DNA of 7,656 bases, taken from the NCBI GenBank assembly GCA_027082895.1, contig JALWTJ010000135.1, positions 1 through 7,656 on the forward strand. The letters run 5' to 3'. This DNA comes from Hyphomicrobiales bacterium (GTDB lineage: Bacteria > Pseudomonadota > Alphaproteobacteria > Rhizobiales > Devosiaceae). A program made the position numbers and the translations under genes. Shown piece by piece: positions 1 through 6,259 of the stretch. A model generated the notes under the pieces. That model made no database searches, was not told the DNA's origin, and was given only the letters and a program-made list of their open reading frames with translations. Positions within the stretch are counted from its first letter, which is position 1. Every line of letters starts with the position of its first letter.

Positions 1-89
1 TTCCTCTCCCCCCTCTCCCTTTCCTTGACAAACCGCGGGCACCTCTACCCCTCCTGCCCGGTCCGGCTTGCCCGTTTTTGCCGTTGGCC
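1..89. other. Upstream pyrimidine-rich intergenic DNA, no gene seen
   Basis: The + strand is strongly pyrimidine-rich over the first 60 bases (runs of C and T). No convincing coding frame, RNA gene or terminator is visible here. The stretch reaches the left window edge, so it may be the end of an intergenic region belonging to a gene outside. A TTGACA-like hexamer at 25-30 has no matching -10 element at the right distance. Confidence 0.4.
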
Positions 90-119
90 TTGACTTGAAG
101 CCGGAAACCGCCCGATACT
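90..119 (+). promoter_or_regulatory. Putative sigma70-type promoter of the tetR-TRAP operon
   Basis: A TTGACT hexamer at 90-95 (five of six matches to TTGACA) is followed after 18 bp by GATACT at 114-119 (four of six matches to TATAAT). The predicted start point, about 126-127, falls inside the TetR-type palindrome at 118-137, the classic arrangement for repression by blocking RNA polymerase. Transcription from here would give a leader of about 345 nt before the regulator's ATG. The promoter is inferred from sequence only. It is the best candidate seen upstream of the cluster. Confidence 0.5.
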
Positions 120-137
120 GACTGAACGTTCAGTTAG
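118..137. promoter_or_regulatory. TetR-family operator palindrome
   Basis: The core ACTGAACGTTCAGT (121-134) is a perfect 14-bp palindrome. It extends to a 20-bp palindrome (118-137) with one mismatched pair (120/135). This symmetry and the TGAACGTTCA core are typical of TetR-family operators. It overlaps the -10 element and predicted start point of the promoter at 90-119, and the TetR-family gene at 472 is the first gene downstream. Autoregulation, with control of the whole downstream operon, is therefore the natural reading. Confidence 0.75.
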
Positions 138-172
138 GAAACTGCCGGCAAACCGGTGCGAATCGTTCAAGG

Positions 173-320
173 GATGTCCTGCACATGAGGGCATCTTGCA
201 CATTGATGGTATCCCGGGTGGTATCCTGTGCATGGGGATGGCCCGCGTATTGGTGGTGCCTCGCGCATGGGGACGGCCGTCATATCGGGGGCGTCCCGTG
301 CATCAGGGGGCGCGGTTTCC
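173..320. repeat. Degenerate ~35-bp tandem repeat array in the leader
   Basis: Three adjacent 34-nt units at 217-250, 252-285 and 287-320 repeat with a 35-nt period around a core like TCCTGTGCATGGGGAT. A fourth, more diverged core lies at 176-192, 47 nt upstream. The extra 12 nt there matches a local GGTATCC duplication (208-214 and 220-226). Units 2 and 3 agree at about 25 of 34 positions and differ mostly by transitions. Cores are partly palindromic; 173-195 can form an 8-bp stem (one G-T pair) around a 7-nt loop. The period is not a multiple of three, which argues against a coding repeat. This fills the leader between promoter and gene; function unknown. Confidence 0.6.
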
Positions 321-396
321 GAAGCCGGATGGAAGTTCGCATTTCACGGTCCGGCTTGCCGGATCCGTTTCCGGGCTGATCTTTCCGGCTACCGGG

Positions 397-413
397 GTTT
401 TCGGGGCGAAAAC
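397..413 (+). other. Perfect hairpin in the tetR leader
   Basis: GTTTTCG (397-403) pairs fully with CGAAAAC (407-413) around a GGG loop: seven perfect base pairs with a 3-nt loop. No T-run follows, so it is not a standard intrinsic terminator. It could be an mRNA leader structure or, as DNA, a second palindromic protein site. Confidence 0.5.
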
Positions 414-448
414 GGAGGGAAACAGCCGGAACGGGGATATGAATTGGG

Positions 449-467
449 GGTTTCAGGGAGGGAAACC
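449..467 (+). promoter_or_regulatory. Ribosome binding site of the TetR gene inside a hairpin loop
   Basis: AGGGAGG (455-461) is a strong Shine-Dalgarno sequence about 10 nt before the ATG at 472. It decides the start against the upstream in-frame ATGs at 439 and 196. It is flanked by GGTTTC (449-454) and GAAACC (462-467), which pair perfectly. The Shine-Dalgarno therefore forms exactly the 7-nt loop of a 6-bp stem. Confidence 0.5.
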
Positions 468-471
468 GATC

Positions 472-1227
472 ATGGTCACACGCCGGAATGACGGCAACGC
501 GCTGGCCCGCAACCCGGCCGGAGACGATGCGGCAGAGTCCCAAGGGGGACGCAATGCCGTTGCCGGCAAGGTAATCCGCATTGACGGCCGGGATGAAGAC
601 AGCCGTTTCACCGCCATTCTGGATGCGGCGGAGGCCGTGTTTGCCGCGTCGGGCTATGACGGGGCAACCATGCGCGAGATCGCCGAGCGGGCAGGCGTTG
701 CGCAGGGGCTGATCCATTATCATTTTTCCAACAAGCAGAAGCTGTTCGAATCGGTCATCGTGCGCCGGGCCGGCCATATCAACACCCAGCGCGAACACAT
801 GCTGGCAGACCTGTTTTCCTGCGGGCAGCTTCCACGCACCGAACAGGTGGTGGCCGCCCTGTTTCGCCCCACCATCGAGTCCGGCCTGTCCATGGCCCGG
901 GACGGGGGCGGCTTCGCGCGCATCCTGGTCATGCTGGCCAACTCCACGGGGGAGCGGGAACAGGCGCTGGCGCAAAAGCATTATGACCCCATCGCCCTGA
1001 AATTCATCGATGCCCTGCAGCGCACCGAACCGGAACTGAACCGGGAAGACGCGGTCTGGGCCTACATGTTCGCCATCGGGGTGGGCATGACCATGATGGC
1101 CAAGACGGGACGTTCCCTGCGGCTTTCGGGGGGCGTGTGCGATGACGGGGACATCGAGCGGATGATGGAAAAGATCGTGACCTACATATGCGGAGGAATA
1201 CGGGCACTGGCCCGGAAGCCTGACTGA
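472..1227 (+). CDS. TetR/AcrR-family transcriptional regulator
   Basis: A one-component repressor of the TetR/AcrR family, 251 aa from the chosen ATG. Residues about 44-92 form the N-terminal DNA-binding domain: a first helix with ILDAAEAVFAASGYDG, then the helix-turn-helix TMREIAERAGVAQGLIHYHF followed by SNKQKLF, a textbook TetR signature. The rest is the helical ligand-binding and dimerisation domain, whose ligand cannot be told. About 43 residues precede the domain, rich in Ala, Gly, Asp and Arg and probably disordered, making the protein longer than the usual ~200 aa. The start at 472 has a strong ribosome binding site; the frame is open upstream to 196 but crosses the leader repeats and lacks one there. 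It is followed after 35 bp by the TRAP genes in the same direction with no terminator, so it likely controls them through the palindrome at 118-137. Confidence 0.92.
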   Translation: MVTRRNDGNALARNPAGDDAAESQGGRNAVAGKVIRIDGRDEDSRFTAILDAAEAVFAASGYDGATMREIAERAGVAQGLIHYHFSNKQKLFESVIVRRAGHINTQREHMLADLFSCGQLPRTEQVVAALFRPTIESGLSMARDGGGFARILVMLANSTGEREQALAQKHYDPIALKFIDALQRTEPELNREDAVWAYMFAIGVGMTMMAKTGRSLRLSGGVCDDGDIERMMEKIVTYICGGIRALARKPD

Positions 1228-1262
1228 ATCAAAAGAAGCAAAAAAGAGAAAGGGAGAGTAAC

Positions 1263-2327
1263 ATGAGAAAAATGCTGATGCAGGGAGCCCTGGGGCTTGC
1301 ACTGGCAATTGGTGGTGCAACGGCGGGGTATGCCGAAACCATCGATGCCACCATCGTTGCCGGGCATCCACCGGTATTCCGCTGGGTCAAGCACGCCAGC
1401 CAGACATTCATTCCGGCGGTCAACGCGGCCCTTGAAGGTACCGGCTACACCATCAACTGGAGTGAACAGTATGGCGGCTCGCTGGCCAAGGTGGGGGATG
1501 AACTGGAAGCGGTGGAAGAAGGGCTGGCGGAAATCGGCCTCGTCTCCTCCCTGTTCGACCCGGCCAAGCTGAGCGTGCAGAACGTGACCTATTTCACCCC
1601 CTTTGTTTCATCCGATTCGCGCGAAGTGGCCGAACTGATGGACAAGATGCAGGACGAAATTCCCGAAATGCGGGCCTCCTGGGAGGCCAACGGGCTGGAA
1701 TATCTTGGCGGGGCCATCGGCATTGACGATTATCTGCTGATGACCAAGACGCCGATCAATTCCATCGCCGATCTGGAAGGCATGAAAATCGGGGCCCCCG
1801 GCCCGGCGGTCAACTGGCTCAAGGGCACCGGCGCGGTGGGCGTTTCGGGCAACCTGACCACCTATTACAACGAGCTGAAAACCGGGGTCTATGACGGGGT
1901 GATCGTTTTTGCTTCCGCCGCCCTGCCCGGCAAGCTGTACGAAGTGGCCCCCTACATTACCAAGGTAGGGTTCGGCGCCCAGTATGCGGGCGGGCTGGCG
2001 GCCAACAAGGACTGGTATGACGGGCTGCCCGAAGTGGTGCAGAAGGCCCTGAAGGATGCCGCCGCCAAGGATCGGGAAGCCTATATCACCGATCTGGATG
2101 CCTCGGTAGCCGCATTCCTTGCCATGATGGTGGAAAAGGGTGCCACGGTAACCGAAGTTGATCAGGCATTCCGCGAAAAGTGGGCCGCCGGCATGGACAA
2201 TGTGGCCAAGGTCTGGGCCCAGTCCCTCGATGAAAAGGGCGCGCCGGGCACGGTGATCCTGAAAGCCTACATGGACGCCATGCGCGCTTCGGGAGCAACA
2301 CCGGTGCGCAACTGGGATCAGGAATAG
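1263..2327 (+). CDS. TRAP transporter substrate-binding protein, DctP family
   Basis: Periplasmic binding protein of a tripartite ATP-independent periplasmic (TRAP) transporter, 354 aa, a normal family length. Residues 1-24 are a signal peptide: KxM start, hydrophobic core LGLALAIGGA, and predicted cleavage after GYA. The mature part has the DctP layout, including NSIADLEGMKIGAPG (about 166-180) and YYNELKTGVYDG (about 201-212), matching the family's 'DLKGLKIRVPG' and 'YxALQxGVVDG' segments. The conserved ligand-clamping arginine of DctP/SiaP (KIRVPG) is Gly here, at residue 177. DGQENP is replaced by DGVIVF. The ligand may therefore not be a classical C4-dicarboxylate or sialic acid. The start has an AGGGAG ribosome binding site in an A/G-rich 35-bp gap. 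The membrane subunits follow after a strong hairpin. Family assignment is firm; substrate is unknown. Confidence 0.93.
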   Translation: MRKMLMQGALGLALAIGGATAGYAETIDATIVAGHPPVFRWVKHASQTFIPAVNAALEGTGYTINWSEQYGGSLAKVGDELEAVEEGLAEIGLVSSLFDPAKLSVQNVTYFTPFVSSDSREVAELMDKMQDEIPEMRASWEANGLEYLGGAIGIDDYLLMTKTPINSIADLEGMKIGAPGPAVNWLKGTGAVGVSGNLTTYYNELKTGVYDGVIVFASAALPGKLYEVAPYITKVGFGAQYAGGLAANKDWYDGLPEVVQKALKDAAAKDREAYITDLDASVAAFLAMMVEKGATVTEVDQAFREKWAAGMDNVAKVWAQSLDEKGAPGTVILKAYMDAMRASGATPVRNWDQE

Positions 2328-2340
2328 GCGTCTTCGACGC
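2328..2340 (+). other. Small hairpin directly after the binding-protein stop codon
   Basis: GCGTC (2328-2332) pairs with GACGC (2336-2340) around a TTC loop, starting at the base after the TAG stop. It is short and not followed by a T-run. Together with the larger hairpin at 2354-2406 it could protect the 3' end of the binding-protein message. Confidence 0.35.
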
Positions 2341-2353
2341 ACCCTGAAAAACC

Positions 2354-2406
2354 GGCCCGTCCCCCTTTTTTCCAGCGGCTCCTCTTGCCGCAAATGGGGA
2401 CGGGCC
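2354..2406 (+). promoter_or_regulatory. Strong intercistronic hairpin between TRAP binding protein and membrane genes
   Basis: GGCCCGTCCCC (2354-2364) is a perfect 11-bp inverted repeat of GGGGACGGGCC (2396-2406). After one mismatch, TTT (2366-2368) can pair with AAA (2392-2394), and an inner stem GCGGC/GCCGC (2375-2379 with 2387-2391) caps the structure. No T-run follows the 3' arm, so it is not a normal Rho-independent terminator. Its position suggests mRNA stabilisation or partial attenuation, giving more binding protein than membrane subunits, as known for other binding-protein transport operons. The structure also covers the TTG (2385) and ATG (2394) candidate starts of the next gene, favouring the ATG at 2433. 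Confidence 0.7.
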
Positions 2407-2432
2407 ACCTTCCCACCCGGAACGGGGCCATC

Positions 2433-3020
2433 ATGAGCGAATTTCTGCCTGAAACACCATCCGACCTGCCCGGCCGGCATCTGCCCGGCTGGCTGAAGCA
2501 GATCCGGCGCTGGTTCGACCGGCTGACGGTGGGACTGAACGTGCTGGGCACGCTGCTGATCGTGGCCATCATGCTGCTGATCAATGTGGACGTAATCGGC
2601 AAGAACCTGTTCCGTGCCCCCGTTTCGGGGGTGCCTGAAATCCTTTCCATGTCCATTGTGGCCATCGTGTTCCTGCAGATTGCACAGACCTTCCGGGCCG
2701 GCCGGCTGACCCGCACGGAAGCGGTGCTGAATTTCATCGCCCGCCGCTCCGCCAGGGCCCGCCTGGCGCTGGAGCTGGTCTTTTCGCTTCTGTCCCTGGG
2801 CCTGGTCTGGCAGATCCTTTCCGCCAGCACGCCCCTTTTCCTGCGCGCATGGAGCCGGGGCACTTTCGAGGGCACGATCGGGGACTTCACGGCACCGGTC
2901 TGGCCGGTCAAGCTGATCATCCTGATCGGATGTGCTGCCCTGATCGGGCAACTGGCGCTGTTTGCACTGGAGGCCGCGTTCTCCCTTTTTGGAAACCGCA
3001 ACGGAGGGCAGCGATCGTGA
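2433..3020 (+). CDS. TRAP transporter small permease, DctQ family
   Basis: Small integral-membrane subunit of the TRAP transporter, 195 aa, which pairs with the large permease DctM in the inner membrane. Four hydrophobic segments are visible: LNVLGTLLIVAIMLLINVDV, ILSMSIVAIVFLQIAQTF, a stretch around LVFSLLSLGLVWQIL, and LIILIGCAALIGQLALFALE near the C-terminus, as expected for DctQ. NVDVIGKNLF just after the first segment is characteristic. The ATG at 2433 is preferred, with ACGGGG 6-9 nt upstream. In-frame TTG (2385) and ATG (2394) starts lie inside the hairpin and lack a clear ribosome binding site; they would add at most 16 residues. The gene ends by a 4-nt overlap (GTGA, 3017-3020) with the large permease, so the two are translationally coupled. 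Confidence 0.9.
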   Translation: MSEFLPETPSDLPGRHLPGWLKQIRRWFDRLTVGLNVLGTLLIVAIMLLINVDVIGKNLFRAPVSGVPEILSMSIVAIVFLQIAQTFRAGRLTRTEAVLNFIARRSARARLALELVFSLLSLGLVWQILSASTPLFLRAWSRGTFEGTIGDFTAPVWPVKLIILIGCAALIGQLALFALEAAFSLFGNRNGGQRS

Positions 3021-4327
3021 CACCCTTCGAAATCGGCCTGGGCTCGTTCGGCGTCATGGTGATCCTGGTCTATGCCGGGCTGTGGGTGCCGTTTGCGCTG
3101 ATGGTCTCTTCCTTTGCCGGGGTGTGGCTGATGAAGGGGTCGCCGGTGCTGGCGGGCAAGCTGCTGGCCCTGGCGGCATCGGAAACCATTGCCAGCTATT
3201 TCTTTGGCGTGGTGCCCCTGTTCGTGCTGATGGGATACCTTGTTTCCGTCACGGGCATGGGCAAGGACGCGTTCGACGTGGCCAACCACCTGTTCCGACG
3301 CTGGCGGGGCGGACTTGGCATCGGCACCGTGGGCGCCAACGCCATCTTCGCCGCCATTACCGGCATTTCCATTGCGTCGGCGGCCGTCTTTACCCGCATT
3401 GCGGTGCCCGAAATGGTGCGGCACGGCTATTCGAAGCGCTTTTCGGTGGGGGTCGTGGCCGGCTCGTCGGTGCTGGGCATGCTGATTCCGCCCAGTCTGC
3501 TTCTCATTCTTTACGGACTGCTGACCGAACAATCGGTGGGCGACCTGTTTGTTGCCGGCATCCTCCCCGGCCTGCTGCTGGCACTGGTGTTTGCCCTTGG
3601 CATCATGGCCATGACCGTCGTGCGCCCCTCCATGGTGGGGGGCGGCGCCCGGCTTGCCGGAAAGGAAGGACAGCTTTCGGGTCGGGACCTGCTGGCCAAG
3701 TCCGTTCCCATCGGCCTTCTGATCGGGCTGGTGCTGGGCGGCATTTACGGGGGGTTCTTCACCCCCATCGAGGCGGGGGCAGTGGGGTGCCTTGGCGCCA
3801 TCGTGATCGGCATCGCCAAGCGCAAGCTGTCCCTTCAAAGTTTCTGGCAGGTGCTCAACGATACCGGGCTGGTGACCGCATCGATCCTGTTCCTGATCAT
3901 AGCGGCGCAGATGTATTCGCGCATGCTCGCCCTGTCCGGAGTTCCGGCCGGGTTCGGCAGTTTTATTGCCTCGGCGGATATCGGGTTCTGGGGCATCATC
4001 CTTTCCTACGTGGCGCTGGTGATCGTGATGGGCACCATTCTGGACAGTTCCTCGATCATGCTGATTCTCGTTCCCCTGATGCTGCCGGTGGTGTCAGACA
4101 TGGGAGTCAATCTGGTCTGGTTCGGCATCATCACCGTAATCGCGGTGGAGGTGGGCCTGCTGACGCCACCGTTCGGCATCTCGGTTTTCGTCATCAAGTC
4201 GGCGCTTGACGACCCGGATATTTCACTGGGCGACATCTTTGCCGGTGCAGCCCCGTTCGTGGTCATGATGCTGATCGTTCTGGGCCTTGTGCTGGCCTTT
4301 CCTGCTCTTGCTACCATTCTGATCTGA
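3017..4327 (+). CDS. TRAP transporter large permease, DctM family
   Basis: Large membrane subunit that carries out the sodium-driven transport step of TRAP systems. It is 436 aa, the normal DctM length, and very hydrophobic with about 11-12 membrane segments along its whole length. Family-typical stretches include FFGVVPLFVLMGYLVSVTGM, GANAIFAAITGISIASAAVF, LGMLIPPSLLLILYG, GGIYGGFFTPIEAGAVG and GTILDSSSIMLILVPLMLPV. The GTG start at 3017 overlaps the TGA of the small permease and has GGAGGG (3003-3008) at good spacing. The open frame continues further upstream inside the DctQ gene, but that part is not DctM-like. The downstream cyclase-family gene starts 12 bp after the stop, so the catabolic genes share the transcript. 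No truncation or missing region is seen. Confidence 0.95.
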   Translation: MTPFEIGLGSFGVMVILVYAGLWVPFALMVSSFAGVWLMKGSPVLAGKLLALAASETIASYFFGVVPLFVLMGYLVSVTGMGKDAFDVANHLFRRWRGGLGIGTVGANAIFAAITGISIASAAVFTRIAVPEMVRHGYSKRFSVGVVAGSSVLGMLIPPSLLLILYGLLTEQSVGDLFVAGILPGLLLALVFALGIMAMTVVRPSMVGGGARLAGKEGQLSGRDLLAKSVPIGLLIGLVLGGIYGGFFTPIEAGAVGCLGAIVIGIAKRKLSLQSFWQVLNDTGLVTASILFLIIAAQMYSRMLALSGVPAGFGSFIASADIGFWGIILSYVALVIVMGTILDSSSIMLILVPLMLPVVSDMGVNLVWFGIITVIAVEVGLLTPPFGISVFVIKSALDDPDISLGDIFAGAAPFVVMMLIVLGLVLAFPALATILI

Positions 4328-4339
4328 AGGAGGCCCCCG

Positions 4340-5128
4340 ATGGTACGTCGCATTATTGATCTTTCGGTTCCCCTGGAGGCGGACATTCCTTCCGACCCAC
4401 CGGTCATGCTGCCGAAGATCCAGTACCTGGACCACTCCATGACCGCCCAGCAGGTGATGGATTTCTTCCCCGGACTGAAAAAGGAAGACCTGCCGGGGGG
4501 CGAAGGCTGGGCCATCGAAATGCTTCAGATTGCCACCCATAACGGCACCCATCTGGATGCCCCTTATCATTTCCATTCGACCATGAATAACGGGGAACGG
4601 GCCATCACCATCGACGAGGTGCCACTGGAATGGTGCTTTTGCCCGGGGGTCAAGCTGGATTTCCGGCACATGGAAGACGGGTATGTGGCCACGGCCAACG
4701 ATGTAGAGGCGGAACTGAAGCGGATCGGACACGAATTGCGCCCGCTGGATATCGTGGTGGTCAATACCTCGGCGGGGGCGGCCTACGGGCAGCCGGACTA
4801 TCTGGCCAAGGGCTGCGGCATGGGGCGGGAGGCCACCCTCTACCTGCTGGAGCGCGGGGTGCGGGTGACGGGCACCGACGCCTGGAGCTGGGACGCGCCC
4901 TTTGTCCACACGGCAAGGGAGTATGGCAGGACCGGGGATGCCTCCATCATCTGGGAAGGGCACCGGGCGGGCATGGTGCAGGGCTATTGCCACATGGAAA
5001 AACTAACCAATCTGGAGCAGCTTCCGGCCACCGGATACGAGATTTCCTGCTTCCCCTACAAGATCAAGCGGGCCTCGGCCGGGTTCATCCGTGCCGTGGC
5101 CATATTCGAAACGGACAAGGAGGACTAG
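4340..5128 (+). CDS. Cyclase-family (kynurenine formamidase/isatin hydrolase-like) metal-dependent hydrolase
   Basis: A 262-aa protein of the cyclase family (PF04199), which includes kynurenine formamidase KynB and isatin hydrolase. These enzymes use a divalent metal such as Mn or Zn to hydrolyse amide bonds. The signature HNGTHLDAPYH is complete at residues 67-77, supplying His67, His71, Asp73 and His77. A second ligand pair at the family's usual 12-residue spacing is His208 and Glu220 (in MEKLTNLEQLP). IIDLSVPLEADIPSDPP near the N-terminus is the usual beginning. No signal peptide, so cytoplasmic. AAGGAGG (4327-4333) begins at the last base of the dctM-like stop codon and precedes the ATG. 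It lies between transporter and BKACE genes, suggesting it processes the imported compound. No other kynurenine-pathway gene is in the window, so tryptophan breakdown is not supported; substrate unknown. Confidence 0.88.
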   Translation: MVRRIIDLSVPLEADIPSDPPVMLPKIQYLDHSMTAQQVMDFFPGLKKEDLPGGEGWAIEMLQIATHNGTHLDAPYHFHSTMNNGERAITIDEVPLEWCFCPGVKLDFRHMEDGYVATANDVEAELKRIGHELRPLDIVVVNTSAGAAYGQPDYLAKGCGMGREATLYLLERGVRVTGTDAWSWDAPFVHTAREYGRTGDASIIWEGHRAGMVQGYCHMEKLTNLEQLPATGYEISCFPYKIKRASAGFIRAVAIFETDKED

Positions 5129-5133
5129 GGACC

Positions 5134-6069
5134 GTGGCAAGAGCAAACAAGAAAGTCATCATCACCTGTGCCATCACCGGGGGCATTCACACCCCCACCA
5201 TGTCGGAATATCTGCCCATCACGCCGGATCAGATTGCCACCCAGGCCATCGATGCGGCAAATGCGGGGGCCTCGATCCTGCACCTGCATGCCCGCAATCC
5301 GGAAAACGGCATGCCAACACCGGATCCGGACGTGTTCATGCAGTTCCTGCCCCGGATCAAGGAGGCTACCGACGCGGTGATCAACATCACCACGGGCGGG
5401 GGACTGGGGATGACGGTGGAGGACCGGCTGGCCGGCCCCCTGGCGGCGGAGCCTGAAATGTGTTCGCTAAACATGGGGAGCATGAACTTTTCCCTGCACC
5501 CCCTCGCCTATCGCTACACGAACTGGAAATATGAGTGGGAAAAGAAGTTCCTGCTGGCCAGCGAAGACTTCATCTTCCGCAACACGTTCAAGGACATTGC
5601 CTACATCTTCGAGCATCTGAGCGCCTGCGGCACCCGCTTCGAACATGAATGCTATGATATCGGACACCTGTACAATCTGGCCTATTTCGTCGATCAGGGG
5701 CTTATCAAGCCGCCCTTCTTCGTGCAGTCGATCTTCGGCATTCTTGGCGGGATCGGGGCGGACATGGACAATGTCATGTTCATGAAGCAGACGGCGGACC
5801 GGCTGTTCGGCGACGATTACATCTGGTCGGTGCTGGCGGCGGGGAGATATCAGATGCCCTTCGTCACCCAGGCCGCCATGCTGGGGGGCAATGTGCGGGT
5901 GGGGCTGGAAGATTCCCTGTTCATCGGCAAGGGGGAACTGGCCACATCCAACGCGGCGCAGGTGACCAAGATCCGGGGTATCCTTGAATCCCTGGGCCAC
6001 CAGATCGCCACCCCGGATGAAGCCCGAAAGATTCTGGGACTAAAGGGACCGGACAGCGTGAAGTTCTGA
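5134..6069 (+). CDS. BKACE (DUF849) beta-keto acid cleavage enzyme, 3-keto-5-aminohexanoate cleavage-like
   Basis: A 311-aa member of the BKACE/DUF849 family, zinc-dependent TIM-barrel enzymes that condense a beta-keto acid with acetyl-CoA and split it into acetoacetate plus a new CoA ester. Key residues are present: LHLHARNP with the zinc ligands His50 and His52, NITTGGG (84-90), SLNMGSMNF (111-119), and NVRVGLED with Arg255 and Glu259, at the same spacing as the catalytic Arg226 and zinc ligand Glu230 of the founding enzyme Kce. It belongs to the longer variants with an extra stretch around YEWEKKFLLASEDFIFRNTFKDI. The GTG at 5134 has AAGGAGG (5117-5123) inside the end of the cyclase gene, only 5 bp after its stop, so the two are tightly coupled. 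Substrates differ widely (3-keto-5-aminohexanoate, dehydrocarnitine, others); the one used here is unknown. Confidence 0.92.
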   Translation: MARANKKVIITCAITGGIHTPTMSEYLPITPDQIATQAIDAANAGASILHLHARNPENGMPTPDPDVFMQFLPRIKEATDAVINITTGGGLGMTVEDRLAGPLAAEPEMCSLNMGSMNFSLHPLAYRYTNWKYEWEKKFLLASEDFIFRNTFKDIAYIFEHLSACGTRFEHECYDIGHLYNLAYFVDQGLIKPPFFVQSIFGILGGIGADMDNVMFMKQTADRLFGDDYIWSVLAAGRYQMPFVTQAAMLGGNVRVGLEDSLFIGKGELATSNAAQVTKIRGILESLGHQIATPDEARKILGLKGPDSVKF

Positions 6070-6259
6070 GTGATGGGGACAAAACCACTTGCCGGATTTG
6101 CAACTGCCAGGTTTGTACGGCCCCCTTTTTCCGACCTGCACCATGGCGGAGGGGGCCTGCGGCGCGTGATTGTGCGCAGCCTCCGGGGAACCCGTATCCC
6201 CTGGTTCACGTCCCCGGTTGCCGGTCTTCCCATGGTGCATTGGCAGGAGAGGAATTGAC
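6070..6259. other. 190-bp structured non-coding gap before the OsmC gene
   Basis: No convincing gene lies here. Several inverted repeats do: GGCCCCC/GGGGGCC (6119-6125 with 6151-6157, extended inward by T-A and wobble pairs), CTGCG/CGCAG (6157-6161 with 6175-6179), and GGGGA/TCCCC (6185-6189 with 6197-6201, 7-nt loop). TGCACCATGG (6137-6146) is a perfect 10-bp inverse of CCATGGTGCA (6230-6239). None is followed by a clear T-run, so termination after the BKACE gene is unproven. No strong -35/-10 pair for the OsmC gene was found. The gap may carry a regulatory RNA structure or a promoter for the last gene. Confidence 0.5.

Larger units (their letters stand above)
59..360. repeat. 14-bp direct repeat pair flanking the promoter/leader region
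   Basis: CGGTCCGGCTTGCC occurs exactly at 59-72 and again at 347-360. After the first copy the sequence continues CGTTT directly; after the second it does so following a 5-nt insertion. The pair brackets the promoter, operator and tandem array. It may be a leftover of a local duplication or simply GC-rich similarity. No function is known. Confidence 0.5.

Noticed and set aside
173..320. CRISPR array
   Set aside because: Units are degenerate and contiguous, with no distinct spacers between identical repeats, and there are no cas genes.
196..471. 92-codon N-terminal extension of the TetR gene
   Set aside because: The frame is open, but it crosses a 35-bp array whose period is not a multiple of three, lacks a ribosome binding site at 196, and resembles no domain. 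The ATG at 472 has a strong one.
1220..1230. CTGACTGAA at the end of the TetR gene matching one operator half
   Set aside because: Nine matching bases, but no second half follows and part of it is the stop-codon context; likely chance.
280..1371. Long open frame on the - strand opposite the TetR gene
   Set aside because: It is a GC-rich antisense shadow: Pro/Gly/His/Arg-rich, resembles no protein family, and runs through the repeats and leader.
2385..2432. TTG (2385) or ATG (2394) start for the small permease
   Set aside because: Both lie in the hairpin at 2354-2406 without a clear ribosome binding site. The ATG at 2433 gives a normal DctQ length.
1608..3838. Two very long - strand open frames opposite the TRAP genes
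   Set aside because: Compositionally odd translations (His/Gln/Arg-rich) opposite well-supported membrane and binding-protein genes; no ribosome binding site or family resemblance.
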